NCBI GenBank assembly: GCA_021234155.1
Contig: JAJEKV010000126.1
Span: 124,001-188,000, forward strand
Length of the DNA: 64,000 nucleotides
Origin: Isoetes taiwanensis
Lineage: Eukaryota > Streptophyta > Lycopodiopsida > Isoetales > Isoetaceae
Direction of reading: 5' to 3'
In this document: positions 37,068 through 49,890 of the stretch, one piece after another
Position numbering within the stretch: the first letter of the stretch is position 1
Layout of the letters: each line of letters begins with the position of its first letter
Program-made: the position numbers and the translations under genes
The notes under the pieces: generated by a model
Seen by the model: only the letters and a program-made list of their open reading frames with translations
What the model was told of the DNA's origin: nothing
Database searches by the model: none

Positions 37068-37827
37068 AGTGGCCCGTGGCCATTTTGGCCACAAATTATA
37101 TGGCAAAATCGACGGGTTCTTCTTTGAGTAGGATGCCTTACCCATGGACTACACCAAGTCGATTCCATTTCCTAGCACTTTATTGCCTATTACGACATTA
37201 GAATGGCCAATTAGATGTTTGCTAATTGGAGTGGTATTGACTTTGGGACTAATTTAGTCCAAGTGAGAACTAGATATGCTTATGGGATGGCCGTTTGGCC
37301 ACTTGGCCCAACTCGTAATGCCTTAAGTTCGCCAAATCTTAACTCATTAAGAGGCCCCCTCATAAATTCATCACTTATGGGGGCTAATATTATTAGAAAT
37401 TTTTATTCCTAGATATGTCTACCAAGAATAATCCTGCTCTTTTGGAAAATCAAATATCGAGGCACTTTTCAATCCTCTTTACAAAGACTCCGGCATTCGA
37501 TTTTCAATTCTCCCTACCAGCAATATGTACATTATTGAAATACATGGGATATGAATTCAAATTCATACAAAATGTAACTTAAATACATTTATATAGGGTA
37601 GCGACTTCTTTATGTTCTACGAATTAGCTCTATATTTAATAAGAATCTAGCTAAATATAAGCCATTTGAGCTACACATTATTAGATATTTGGTTGAAAAA
37701 TGCCAATTGGGTTGCGCGCCCACATTAGGAAAAAAATAGGAAAATGGCCAGTTCAGGCTACACTTTGGGGGCATATTTTACAAGGAATGGCCAATTCATT
37801 ATACTTATACAAAATTATAGGTCCCTT
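37068..37827. mobile_element. 760-bp hAT-like non-autonomous insert inside integrase
   Basis: The insert splits the integrase coding sequence exactly and is flanked by identical 8-bp copies of AAAATTTT (37060-37067 and 37828-37835), the target-site length of hAT transposons. Its ends are weakly inverted (AGTGGCCC...ATTTTGG against AAGGGACC...ATTTTG). It has no coding capacity. Removing it and one AAAATTTT rejoins the integrase sequence. Confidence 0.72.
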
Positions 37828-37835
37828 AAAATTTT

Positions 37836-38400
37836 CCCTGGGCTGGGTCACTGACAATGTTATCTGGTAAGCCATAGAGTCGAACCACCTCTCGAAGCAA
37901 GAGAAGCGCCATGGCTTCACTGGAGATAGAAGTGCTGCAAGGACTGAAATGCGCCATTTTGGAAAAACGGTCAACGACAACAAGGATGGCATCATGGCCC
38001 TGGAAGGATGGAAGCTCAACAATAAAATCCACCGAAATGCTCTTCAAAGACTGGCTGGAACTGGTAAAGGCTGAAGCAGGCCATGTGGACGGTGCTTGGG
38101 AGCTTTTGCGCGACAACAAATATCACATGAGCGCATAAAAAATCTCAGCCAAGGCTTGGCGAGAGACCGCCACCAATAATCCCGAGCAATAAGTTCGAGT
38201 CTTGGCAATGCCAAAATGGTCGGTGAGAGGAGAATCATGGTAGGACTGCAAAATTTGAAGTCGAGGGGCACCATCCAGAATATACAGAAGTCCATTACGA
38301 AATAGAAGTCCATCTCGAACCTCAAAATGATCATAGTCCAACCTCATTTGCCGGGAAGATGATGCTGAGCCAAGATGGGCTAGCACCAGAACCACATGCC
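37836..38400 (-). pseudogene. pol: Ty3/gypsy integrase, N-terminal and core part
   Basis: In minus sense: DYDHFEVRDGLLFRNGLLYI, the zinc-binding H-x-n-H/C-x-x-C region (YHDSPLTDHFG; SCDICCRAKAPKH), and the core with SISVDFIVELP (first Asp), VVVDRFSKMAHF and GLPDNIVSD (second Asp). Frames change between HFGIAKT and LELIARDYWW. The sequence begins at the RNase H-integrase linker near 38380; nothing upstream on this strand encodes RT or RNase H. Confidence 0.85.
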
Positions 38401-38489
38401 CTCTCCATGGTTGCAAGATAAAGGAGAAAACGGGTAATAGACAGTTGAAGCCCTGATCTTGCACATTAACGGTTTCATTAAGCATTAGT

Positions 38490-40800
38490 CACGTAAAATA
38501 CATTCATTTCCATGGATCGTAAGGTGATAACATTGGCGCTGGCTACGCACAACCCATTTTCTCGAAACAGATGTCTCACTTCTAATAACAAACCCACTCT
38601 ATCTGAACACACAATTGCACCCTCATGCCCTGAATATACCAAGGCAAGGGTTACAATTTTTAAACTGACAGAGAAATGAAAATGATATAAATGGAATCCT
38701 AGATACCTCAAAGATGCAAAGCTCTATTGCAGCTTCTAGGCATTTTATTACCCTTTGTTGTTCCGGACTTCAAATTTATGGTTTAGCCTCGAATTCATGG
38801 TGCACCCATCGATATCGGATGTAATAGTCCCGAGACACAAGCAAAGACTAGTGAGTGTGAGACAGTTAAAAAAAACCAAACCAGCATCCAACTTGGGAAT
38901 TATTCTAAGTGCACTTTCTTCCTCTAATCCTGAACAAAGCAAAAAGCAAACATCAACGAAGGTTTGAAATACGTAGGTGCCCAAGATGTAAAAAAAATAC
39001 TTGGCAAGCATGGTGTCCAAGACAAAACAAAACGTGCTTGGTAAGCATAGGTTTTTTGTCACGGGAAGCTCACCTAAGCAGAACAAAACCCTAAAATGCG
39101 TAAACACGAAACATAAAACCATTCATTTACCCGCTTCAATAGGCTTTTTCAATTTCAGAGCGCACAAGGCATCACCGTGACATGCAATTCTATATGTCTT
39201 CAAAGGGGTACAATGGTGCAACCGTCCCAAGAAATCAGACCTCCTATTTGCAGATCTCTTTCAAGGCTTTAAAAGCAACGCCATACGATAAGTTGCACTC
39301 TCGTCCCAAACTCGATAGGAAAAGGTTGGCCCAAGATCCGAAGCTTCAAGATAAATTGCACTATGTCACAAACCCGGATAGGAAACCTTGGCCCAAGATA
39401 TGAGCTTCAAATGGAATAGCAAGAGTCGAAAAGAGCCCATAAGAAATTGAAACTTTTACCCTAAAACTTTACCTAAAGTAAACAAGGCCCGAAAGCAAGT
39501 CCTGTTTGAGTAAACATCTCAAATATTCCCGGCGCTGATCTTGAAGAAGAACAAATCGAGATTTGGTTCAACAGATCCTTTGAAATGGCCAGCAAAACTC
39601 CGGATCTCGGACACCCCTATTTCCTTGCGTAGTCGCGTGCACCAACTAGCAAACGAAAAGGGCAAAGAACCCTAAGCTACATTACTCTCGACCCTTTGCA
39701 TGTTTAAATTTGGAATAATATTGAATTTTCATAGTTGACCATTGAAAAGTGCCACAAAAATCAAGGATCCGTAAGAGCGACTTAGAAATACTATGTAGTA
39801 CACCCAGCAAAGAAATACAAAGACCAAATCATAGAAAAAACCTTAGTAAAAAATCGTGCAAAAACATAAAAAAACCCCGGTATTATGCTAGATATTCAAA
39901 TAGAGAAAGCATGAATAAATGGTGCTATACCTAAATGATCAACAGAGACCTGCTTGGCCCCTTTTACAGGGGCCTGCTTGTTTGGTACGTCAGAACCTCT
40001 GAGCTGTTTAAAACTAGGAGAATATTTTGGCAAAAACAGAATAAACAAAGCTCTCTATATCAGGTTAGAGTAGAGTTGTGTGTTTTCTTGGCTTTGAAGC
40101 AGTTTTGTGCTGTGTAAGTTAATTAATTTGAGCACTATTTCTTGAAATAAAACTTTAGAGCATAATGGATTAATTTTTATGGCATAAGACATAGAAATGA
40201 GATACGCTGTGTTTGATGAACGGTTTTGCTATGTTTGATGCACAAACCTAGCTTATGCCTACATTGTTTTTATGATTACTTGATTTCATAGCATCATCCA
40301 CGATGCCATTGTGCTTTCAAACAATATTGTGCTTTGAAAATATAACAGAGTAACATAGGATGATGTTAAAATCAGGTCTTGCAAAAACTCGAGTGGGTCT
40401 GGGGCTTTTTACTACTTGGATAATGGAGCTTCAAATATGGAGTGCGACTCAAAAGGTTATTGCAGTCTATTTGTTTCAAGAACATGAACATGCGGATCAT
40501 GCTCTAAATATGACTAGTTATGGTGCCCGGCGTTGCCGGGCGTAGTAACAATTTGAAATGTGGTTGCTTTATATTGAAATAAGATTTGCGACGTGCGAAT
40601 ATGCATTTGAAGATTGTAGGAGCAACAATGTGCACAAACTTTGTATTGTCTCATCATGTATTTCATATATAACAATTTGGGCATTTCTACTCCAACTATT
40701 GGCGTGGTCATGATATCAATCATAAGAGGTCGTGTATGTCTAATGTGTTGGTCTCGAAGTACATATACCTGAGAAAAAAATCCAAAAAGTTTTCCACTAA
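38490..40800. other. intergenic region without recognisable gene
   Basis: Short frames on both strands only. It includes a two-copy tandem repeat at 39.3 kb and two GC-rich palindromes (39956-39974 and 40525-40541). Confidence 0.35.
39287..39412. repeat. two-copy tandem duplication (about 63 bp)
   Basis: The phrase GATAAGTTGCACT...CGATAGGAAAAGGTTGGCCC is repeated as GATAAATTGCACT...GGATAGGAAACCTTGGCCC with moderate divergence. Confidence 0.8.
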
Positions 40801-40804
40801 ACTG

Positions 40805-40806
40805 GA

Positions 40807-40838
<32 letters not shown>

Positions 40839-40860
40839 CAGACAGACAGACATACATATA
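40805..40860. repeat. (GAAA)n/(GACA)n compound microsatellite
   Basis: About nine GAAA units pass into GACA, CATA and GATA units. Confidence 0.95.
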
Positions 40861-43240
40861 GATAGAGCTAGCTTATGGGATACAATACACGAAGATACAA
40901 TGATCATGGCGACTTTCATAATGAACCATGGCAGTTTAAGGTGTTACCAATATTATGATGTATAAATTGAAGCTTAGTTGACTTAAGTGAATGGAACGTT
41001 GAGTTTGTGCAATGAACCTGCATAGAATATAATTTTTTATTTAAAGTGATGCCTTGCTCATGGGCTATTCATGGGGATACTTAAGGATTCAACATTGAAA
41101 TTTTTTAAAAAAGTGGCATTCGAAACCATGCAATTGAAAATACTCCACCCAATATCGAAATTGTATAAACGATCACTGCTGTATATTATATTTTTCTAGC
41201 ATCAATTTTGTAGGTTGAGTGCGCAAGGTTGCAAGATAGATTCAATACATGCAAGATGATTTCCTAAGCAATATAATGTTAACCGTATGGACCAACTTGG
41301 ATAACTTCTGAAATACCCATGTGGGATCTAACTTAAGATTAGCAGTGTAGAAGTTGTTCACGTTTTGACATCCATTTATAAAGGAGTAGTTTTACTTGGT
41401 TATAATTAACTCTGATGTAGATGACATAAGGATCTTGGTATATATGCCATAAATATATCCTTTTAACATTCTACACTTATACAAATATCTACTCTCTCTC
41501 TATAACTTACAAAAATGGTAAGCATCGAAAAATACTTAACTCTTTTGTAACCTGCAATTTTGAATAATGGGATAGGAGATTGTATTGGCCAAATTTTGAG
41601 AGAAATAATATTATAAATCTCAAGAGCAGTGAAATGAACAAATTGCTAGGAGCAACCTATTTACCATATCCAGTCTTAAAGATATTCATGAATAAATGTC
41701 ATGATCCATCTTGCATAAATTTTGCATCTATTTTTAGATGCATCTATTTTTTGCCCTACTTTCCTCCGTCCATTCTGTGTCCAACTTCATCCTCATCTAA
41801 ACAACAATCTGTGTACAATTCTATGCCCAATTGTTAGTCGTTCTGTGCCCAACTTCATCCTCATCTGAACAGCAATCTGTGTACGTTTCTATGCCCAAGT
41901 GTTAGCCATCTAGAACAAACGGATCAATGGAGCTTTTTACAGGTCAAATGCAAATTGAGGTTTTTTTCACTTATAGCAAGTCTTAGAACTCAAGCAGAGA
42001 AATATAATTTATATGGGCTGCGCAGTTGCAAATGTGAGACTTTTACAACCCAATTGACCTTCTAGAATGTACCTAAACATTAGTAAATGAAACTAATGCT
42101 AACTGAAACAACATGCATTGCTTGGTGGGCTGTAGAGCGTAAATGAAACAACGAACTATTTTGGGCATAGATTGAGAGGCTATTCCAACATACCATAGTG
42201 TTGCACATCTACATGCAAATTAGAACATGCAAAAGGAAAACATAAAAGAACCTTGAGGCCAAACTTCAACCAAAAGCACAAACAATAATATGGATTTCCA
42301 TTATCTGCTCTCACGTACAACGACATCAGGTAACTTGGTTTAAAATGTAGTCTCCCTGACCTAAATAGAAATACTATCCTCATGGCTTAATAATCGCCTA
42401 CTGTTATGGCAAATCCGTAAGAGAAAAATACCTGATGTGCATTTTGGCATATGAAGAGGGATAATAGAAACATACCTCTACTGCACAGTTGCATTTTCGC
42501 ACCATTGAGTACCTATGCTTTGTTATCCTTGTACATGAGTGGCTTCTTTATGTTTTCACCTGCAAAACCATAAATGGAATGAACCAAATCTTGCTTTCTT
42601 TGATGCAGGATATCGTGAAGATAAAGCAAATGAATTTAGACATAGACAAATCTATCCCATGCCAATTTTTGAACCCAACACCTGTTGACACTTGCTGCAA
42701 GAACATGATGAGAAATGGACTTCTAAATGACAAAGTTTTGATCTAAATAAGAATTTTGGGTATATTATAAAGCGTAGCCGATAGATATGATGTAACATGC
42801 ATAAGCATGAAATAGATGTGTGAATCTATCACCAAATTCAATAAAACTTCAAACTACAGAATAGAATTTAATGTGTAGAAGCTATAAAACCGTAAAGGGA
42901 ATGATGTAGACACTGGATATGTAATATGTCACTATAGATCAAGCTTTCACGCAACATCCTAGGCACTATGAGGCAGAGGATATTAAGGGTTTTATGGTGG
43001 TTTTGTAACCATACGTATGCTGCATCCATCTCGGGTGTGCAAACATTGATACGAAATAGTTGCAGCTATAGAGAGATGTCAACCAACCCGTTCTGCTAGC
43101 TTCCATTCCGACAGATTAGAAGGAAAGAAGGTAGGGCAGTATAACGACCATGGTTTGCTCCAACAGTGCTGCATCATGATTTAAGGACGGAATTCTCCTT
43201 AATGAGCTTATAAACACTTCAAAATCCTCCAAGATGATAT
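40861..43240. other. intergenic, no gene recognised
   Basis: AT-rich DNA. An open frame at 42489-42746 may contain an exon-like piece after a CTTTGATGCAG acceptor-like site (about 42607), but its product is not recognised. Confidence 0.3.
41773..41908. repeat. two-copy tandem duplication (68 bp)
   Basis: The unit TTCTGTGTCCAACTTCATCC...CTATGCCCAATTGTTAG is repeated from 41841 with about six differences. Confidence 0.88.
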
Positions 43241-43558
43241 TTGTTCAAGACCAGCAGCTATACATGGAATTACATGATATGATGCCTTCTTAGTTATTAA
43301 ATTCTAGTTGACAATGCCTGTTTACGCCATCGCAGTCCATATTGTCCCTAATTACCTAGCTTATTCCTAGCTAAGCAATATTATTAACGTCATTTTGCTG
43401 GAAAAGTTATGATGCCCATATAGTCACTTTTTCCTATGATGATATCTTGCTGAACTATTTCAGAAAATATAAGTGTTCTTATTGTCAAAGAAGGACCAGC
43501 TGTCAAAATCATGGTAGAAGTTTAGTAGTAAAAACTGCCTGCCTGCATCACATAACTT
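43241..43558 (+). repeat. segmental duplicate of the CAF1-pseudogene 5' flank
   Basis: This block matches 50295-50425 and 50746-50880 in the same order, with long identical phrases such as TTCCTAGCTAAGCAATATTA and GATGATATCTTGCTGAACTA. The partner lies directly before the CAF1-like start codon; here coding sequence is not recognisable downstream. Confidence 0.88.
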
Positions 43559-43559
43559 A

Positions 43560-44995
43560 TAGTGTATATTTTATATTCTTCTATTGGCATGTCTGAAGTA
43601 TTACATGTGTCTGGAAGCCCAATACAGTGATTTGGTTAGACGTGAAGGATACCTCTCAAATGCAAGAAATCCAAAAGGTAAATGGAAAATGAAGTGCCTC
43701 TGCTGACTGAATGTTGTTGTTGCTGCAAGAAAAGAAGAGACTTATCAAACTCGCCATGTTTTTAGTCAAATATGTTTATGGAAAAAGGAAAACATGCAAC
43801 ACAACATTTAAAATGGACAGCAAGATTGTGACAGAAAGAAAGCAAGGCCTTGATAATAACAATAGATTGACTTTTAATGCATTTTGGTCTTGGCTGTTCT
43901 GGCCATTAAAATTCAGGTACTAAAAATGGTCTGCTAATAGGCTGGGAGCAGTGAAATTGGATTATATTTTGCCTAGATTGAAAATGGTCTAAAAGTGAAG
44001 AATTCAATCAACTTAAGCTGTCTGCTAACAAATCTGAAGAAGGCACACCCTTATTTTGTTCCCCTTGAGAGAGCACATGGGATTATTACTTATTGAGGAA
44101 TAAATTACTACACCTATATTTTAGTGTAGCCAGGATAACTTTAGCTAAATTTGCTTCAAATCAACACCTGAAGTTTCTAACACTTGGCTAAATTCTGCAA
44201 TTTTTCTCAATCATGAATTCTTTTCGTTTGGCTAAATTTCATATTTTTTTGCCCAAAACTTTCTATCATTTGGCTACACTTGGACAATTTGTAAAGGCAA
44301 ATATTAGCCAAAATTGACTATGATAATTTAAACAAAAGTCAAGCTTTTGGGCCGAAGATGATGAGTTTATCATTAATATGAGGTACTACAGAAGAAAATC
44401 ACGACCAATAGTATAAATGCGCAATTATAATGATAGTTAAAACATGTTTATGATATAGTTATAATCATAGAACACATGTAAAGGAGATATGTGCTTCACC
44501 TGCATTCGATAAAACTTAAACACATCAAAAAAACACGATATCTATTAGGTCTTAATATCTATTAGGTTTAAAAATATGTCTTTGTTAAATTATATTAAAA
44601 TGTATACAATTATGAATACAAAAGAAACTTATCGCGGCGGCCAAGGCCGCCGCGAACGTTTCTCTTCCCCAACTCGTCTATACATGCCTTGTCAAAGAAA
44701 TAAACTCTTGCAAATAGCATGTTACTTGCTACCTAAATTGTTTCAAATATTGCCTAAAATGCTTTTACTTGCACCGTTCATGGAAACATACTATATTTTG
44801 CTCTCCACTTAGAGCTTGTGAAAAAGATAAAGTTGCATATCATGAATGTGGTGATGTCCAAGGCTAGAAACTTTATAGAATAACCGGATGGCATCACCCC
44901 ATGGCCATAGAACAAATGCCTTAAACCGTGGCCATAAAGTACATGCCTCAAACTAATGCATGTGACCTAGCATATATATAAAAAAAATTTACATA
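43560..44995. other. intergenic, no gene recognised
   Basis: Contains several CTAAATTT/TTGGCTA phrases (44.15-44.3 kb) and a strong GC-rich palindrome at 44633-44654. No supported coding sequence. Confidence 0.35.
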
Positions 44996-45139
44996 TCATT
45001 TCCCATTTGACTTGTATCATTTCCCATTTGACTTATTCAATTGCAAACTAGATTTGAAACATAGAGTATCATTTCCCATTTGACTTGTATCATTTCCCAT
45101 TTGACTTATTCATTTGCAAAACTAGATTTGAAACATAGG
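44996..45139. repeat. two-copy tandem duplication with inner sub-repeat
   Basis: Two units of about 72 bp, each containing ATCATTTCCCATTTGACTT twice and ending in AACTAGATTTGAAACATAG. Confidence 0.9.
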
Positions 45140-48022
45140 TTGTGTCCGATAGAAATGAGCAACACCTGTAGACTAATGTGGTGAATGGTTTAACCTAACT
45201 TAGGATGTACATTCCATCATTATTGCATAACAATGCACATAATCGAAGCAATCAACATAATAGAGATTAGAGAACTAGCTATATGATGCAAGTCTGTGGC
45301 AATTACCAAATGCTTGCAATAATAAATCACATGAAATGCACAAATGTTGCCACCTTGTAAGTTAACCTATGACCTTAACTTTTCTTTAAACATTTGAATT
45401 GACAACACAATTTTCAAGATAAACATCCGCCATCATCTTCAACGTGAGAAAATACTTGAAGGGAAATCGTAAGCATTTTAAGGCTAGAAATGGTTTTATA
45501 GAGCAAGAGTTTTAACGAGACAAATTTATACCGCTTTGTATCTTACCAATCCCGCTTTCTATCTTACCAAATGCGTACAACCTACCATCATTTGCACTAG
45601 CAGCAACCTCAAGATCTGGTGCAGAAATTGTAGCAAAAGTCAAGCTCACGGTTATTTAATTGTCTGGAAACATAATACACAGGCATAACATATCTACATT
45701 AATAAAAGCTAGAACATAAAGGGAAACAAAAAGAGAGGACAATAGTTCAAGATTGCCGCATAAAAAAAGTGAAATTTCAATTTATCGACCGCTTTTACGG
45801 CGGCTTAAGAATCATGTTTTCAAAATAATGAGATCCCTTTCAACAAAGAGAAAATTGCATGTCTTTAGAAGAGAGAGCTCCACCCATTTTCCATTTGAAA
45901 TTTGCCAGACAAACATTTTAAAAACTAAAGAGGAACTTGCCTCCACAGTGATCGTGAGTACTCACAAATCCCACAAAAATCTTCTATTACAAATCTCATC
46001 GTGTTCAAGAACTTAGTTGCCTCAAGCAAGAAATTCACGGCCTTGCCATGCCACCTTCTTAAGAAATTTTAAGCTCGAACATTTATTCCCTAAGATCTAA
46101 AACAAAGACTACACATCAATTGAAGCTTGCGGTGCCTTTCTATTTGCAACTTACCCCCGCATGTGATCATCTAAGCAAATGCCACGCCTCTAAACAAGAA
46201 AGCACAAGGGAAGGCATGTGATCATCTGCCTAAATGCTGCAGACCAAGCCCCGCTTTGGGGTCTACAAATCAGTTCCATGGGCCTTACAAATCATGGCAC
46301 AAAGCCCAGTTTGTGGGCAAAATTTCAAACCCTCATGTGTTGGAACCGAGTTGCGGAAAAACCCACAACAAAAAGATCCAAAGCACAACAGTTTTGGGCT
46401 TACCATTTTCTCCACGGCATGATCAAATCGGCAAAGGCGTATATAGCGAAGCAATGTCCTTGATATAGATCTCAAATCAGGATCCTGCAAGAGTGCAATG
46501 TTTTAAATCAAAACGAGAAGCGAAGAGTCCCTTAGCATTGCTTATCAGGCGCCATAACCCAGCTTTAATTTCGTAAAAAAAAAAATAGAAGGGTTTCAGT
46601 TCGGTTGACAACCCGAGTCCCGAAGGAGAAAGCTTTAGCCCAGCCCAAAAGCGTAAGAATCCGGTGTAATTTTCCAGCTCCTCTATCTTGAAAACCTCTC
46701 AGAGCTGATTTAACCGAAAAATAGGCGATTTAACCAAAAAAGAGAGGGAAGCTTGCATCTCATTTCTCCTCTACAAAGAACAAATGCGGGGAAGAGAAGA
46801 AACAATGCATCGGGATTAGGCTTGCCTACTCGACACAAAATGCATTTATTTGCCTCACAAAATTCGTCCACCTTGGGATGCTAATGGGACCCGGTTCTCA
46901 GTCACCGAAATGAGACTAGAATTAGCGTAAACAAAAAATCCATCCATTAGGTAAACCCGGCCCTGTTGGGAAAATTTCGCATGCTTTCTCTTGCTTGTAA
47001 TTTGCCCCATTTGCGAGAGCTGCCAGCAGATAATATGCAAATGGCGGGGCTTTTTTTCGAGCTCAAATCACACGGTCCTCAACATCGGCAGCCGGATCAC
47101 GAGGCTTGCTTCATATATTTCAAGCCCTCGTCCGAAATCGGGCGGAAGCAATGGCCGGATTGCGCGAGCAATGGCCCTTTTGCCTCTAGATTTGACACAT
47201 CTTCGGCTGACGCTTCTATGCCTAATGAAGTGTAAATGAAGCAAAGAAGACCACCAATGAAGAACCCTTGTTTCTTGATTCTTTTCCTCTTGTTACGCTC
47301 CAAATCCGGCCCGATTCTAAGCTCCCCGCTCTCTATTTTTGTCCGAATCGGATGATGCATGGAAAAATTTCCATGTGGGCGATGGAGATTTTCTTTCTTT
47401 GGTTTCCTACCCAAAAATCCCACATCGCCGGGTTTCGATTCTTACCGTTATGGGCAGAAAAGTGCGTTGTTGCAATCCCCATTCAAGCCCGAAGAAATGA
47501 AAATGACGTTTCGTTGGTCTTAAGCTTTTCTAATAAGGTCAAACCACAACACGGTCGGCATGAAAATCATTTGCAACTAAATTAGATCAAACAAAATAGG
47601 AAATGAAAAAAATGAAACGCATTACATATGAGTGATAACTATCCATTGTTAGTTACACAAATGAATATGGATGTTTCTTATGTTTTTTTAAATACCAAAT
47701 TAAATGTACGTATGTTTTTTTTGCCAAATTACACAAGTGTAGAATTGTGAATATGTTTAGGCCTTGTTAGGTACATTAAATTGGATGTTTCTTATGTCTA
47801 CACTAAATTGGATGTTTCTTATGTTTTTTTTTCTTTGGTGGAATGTTGTGGCTATGTTGTAGCTATGTTTACCAAATTACACAATAATCAAACTTATTCT
47901 GCATACCCAATCATTTAATAACATATATAATTTTTCCCTTGTTAGTATTAATCATAGTCTTGGCATCTAGGCAAAGCTTGAACAAATCCAACAACACCTT
48001 GCGCATCTGCAAACAACATAAT
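45140..48022. other. intergenic, GC-richer middle, no gene recognised
   Basis: 46.2-47.5 kb is less AT-rich and has open frames of up to 108 codons on either strand, overlapping one another, none with a family signature. 47.6-47.9 kb repeats the phrases GGATGTTTCTTATGTTTTTT and CCAAATTACACAA. Confidence 0.35.
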
Positions 48023-48438
48023 AAATTACTGTATAAGGCCTTTATAATTACATGATGAGCCACGAAAGGTCATGCCACAATCTCTCATCGGTCATCTATA
48101 GAGCTAAGTTTACCAATAGAATTACCGGACTTTTCCATATAGAAATGAAGTCGGTGAAAGATCACTCATCTCCTACCGCTTTCCATGAGAAGAATAGAGA
48201 GAAGCGTAAGAAGTCAACTAGTTATAAAGCACTAACTAATTACTTGTATATGGCCTTTATGATTACTTGATGAACCATGAGGGTTATGATTACATGATGA
48301 ACCATGAGGGTCATTCCACAATCTCTGCCACCATCTACGAGCAACAACAAACCAAATGTAATTACCGGACATTCCATACAAAAAATGAAGGCGGGTAAAA
48401 AATCATTCACCTCCTCGACAAGCTTTCCATGAGAAGCA
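48023..48438. repeat. two-copy direct duplication (about 170-200 bp)
   Basis: Copies at 48023-48193 and 48238-48438 share the ordered phrases GGCCTTTATAATTACATGATG, CACAATCTCT, AATTACCGGAC and CTTTCCATGAGAAG. The second copy has an extra internal duplication of GATGAACCATGAGGGT. Confidence 0.85.
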
Positions 48439-48439
48439 T

Positions 48440-49376
48440 GGCACTAAGGGGCCCCTTTTATTTGGATGGCACTCTATTTTTATTCCACGTGGGAGATTAT
48501 TTTCAATTATAAACCGGCATTGTAAACGAGGGTTCTTTCCCTCAAAGTTAATGGTGCAACTGCGCAGTGCCAATGGATCATATGATAAAATGATGAATGT
48601 AAGAATGATAGGGCGGATCTTTGGCTTGTAATTTTGTTCACTAGAATGTTTGGTTAAATCAGCACACGAGAAGAGGCCATGGTTGGAGCTTTCATCTCAA
48701 TATTGGTGCACCATGTTGGAACACGTTGGCATTCAATGCATATTACGATGACAAAGATGAGGGAATGGCCCTCCGGGTTGGATTGGAGCAGAATAGGTTC
48801 TAGTCTCGCATGAGTTGGATGACTACATTCCAGAATTATAACTAGTGGGACATTTTGTGAACCTTGGTCCGAGGGAAGATTCTCAAATGGAGGAGATTGC
48901 GGGGGGAGGTGGATGGATGCCTATGGGGCTATCTTAAAAGTGCATCAATTACAGTAGAAACATTTGTTGCACTTGCTGATTCTTTCCCACTAGGTGCTAG
49001 GAAGTGCCATGACATGCTATATTCTCAGTGGAAAAGATGCTAGATTGTGGCCAACACTTCTCTTCGAAGAAGTGCGAGGAGCTGTGGAAGCTTGTGGATT
49101 GCTCAAAGCTTAGCCCCCATGAATGAGCGGGCTATGAATAACCCTTCTTTTCTATGCAGCCTCATGTGCTGGAATGCATTCTCAAAAGGCACAATGACGA
49201 ATGGTCCAATCTGCTGATTGCCATGGAGAACCCGACTGTAGTGCCAATGGAGAGCCCTTATTCGTGCTTCAAATGATGGAGATGAGTGAAACGGCCCCAA
49301 GAATGACGGGGAAAATGTCACACTAGATAACTCTTCTCAAGGTCCTTTCCAAAAACTCATTAAGCCCTAGATTAGA
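48440..49376. other. intergenic, no gene recognised
   Basis: No coding sequence supported. A 72-codon minus-strand frame at 49103-49321 has no recognisable content. Confidence 0.35.
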
Positions 49377-49890
49377 TAGGCGGATCTATGAGCCCTTCCG
49401 GATGCAAGCGAGATAATTAAGCTAAAAAATAAATGATATTAAGCTACAAACAAGATTTGAGATAAAATACCCGATACTAGAAGCGGAGCCGATTTAATCT
49501 TTCTTTAAAATGAGAAATCCAACTCAAATCGATTTGCGAGAAAGGGTTGAAGTTTTGTGGCGAATCCTCCTTGGATGCTTAAAAAATGAGCACGCAATTG
49601 CAAATACACGGGATTAGGAAAATAAGCGGATCTATGAGTGCCTCCAGGATGCAAGCGATAACCAACCTAAAAAATAATAGATATGAAGCTACAGACACGA
49701 TTTAAGCTAAAAATAATTGTAGAAGATAAAATAGATACCTAATACTAGCAAGAGAATCGGTCAGATCTTTCTGGAAATGAGAAATCAACAAAAATCCTAT
49801 TTGCAGAGAAACGTCCTTGAAGTTTTGTGGCCGAATCCTTCTTGAATGCTTGAAAAATGATCCTGAAATTGCAAATACACGGGATTAAGG
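49377..49890. repeat. two-copy tandem duplication (about 245-265 bp)
   Basis: Copies 49377-49618 and 49623-49890 both run from GCGGATCTATGAG through AAAATGAGAAATC, GAAGTTTTGTGG and CGAATCC to GCAAATACACGGGATTA. They differ by substitutions and small indels. Confidence 0.9.

Noticed and set aside
46218-47585. Several 60-108-codon frames in the GC-richer block
   Set aside because: They overlap on both strands, have no signatures, and are likely due to local base composition.
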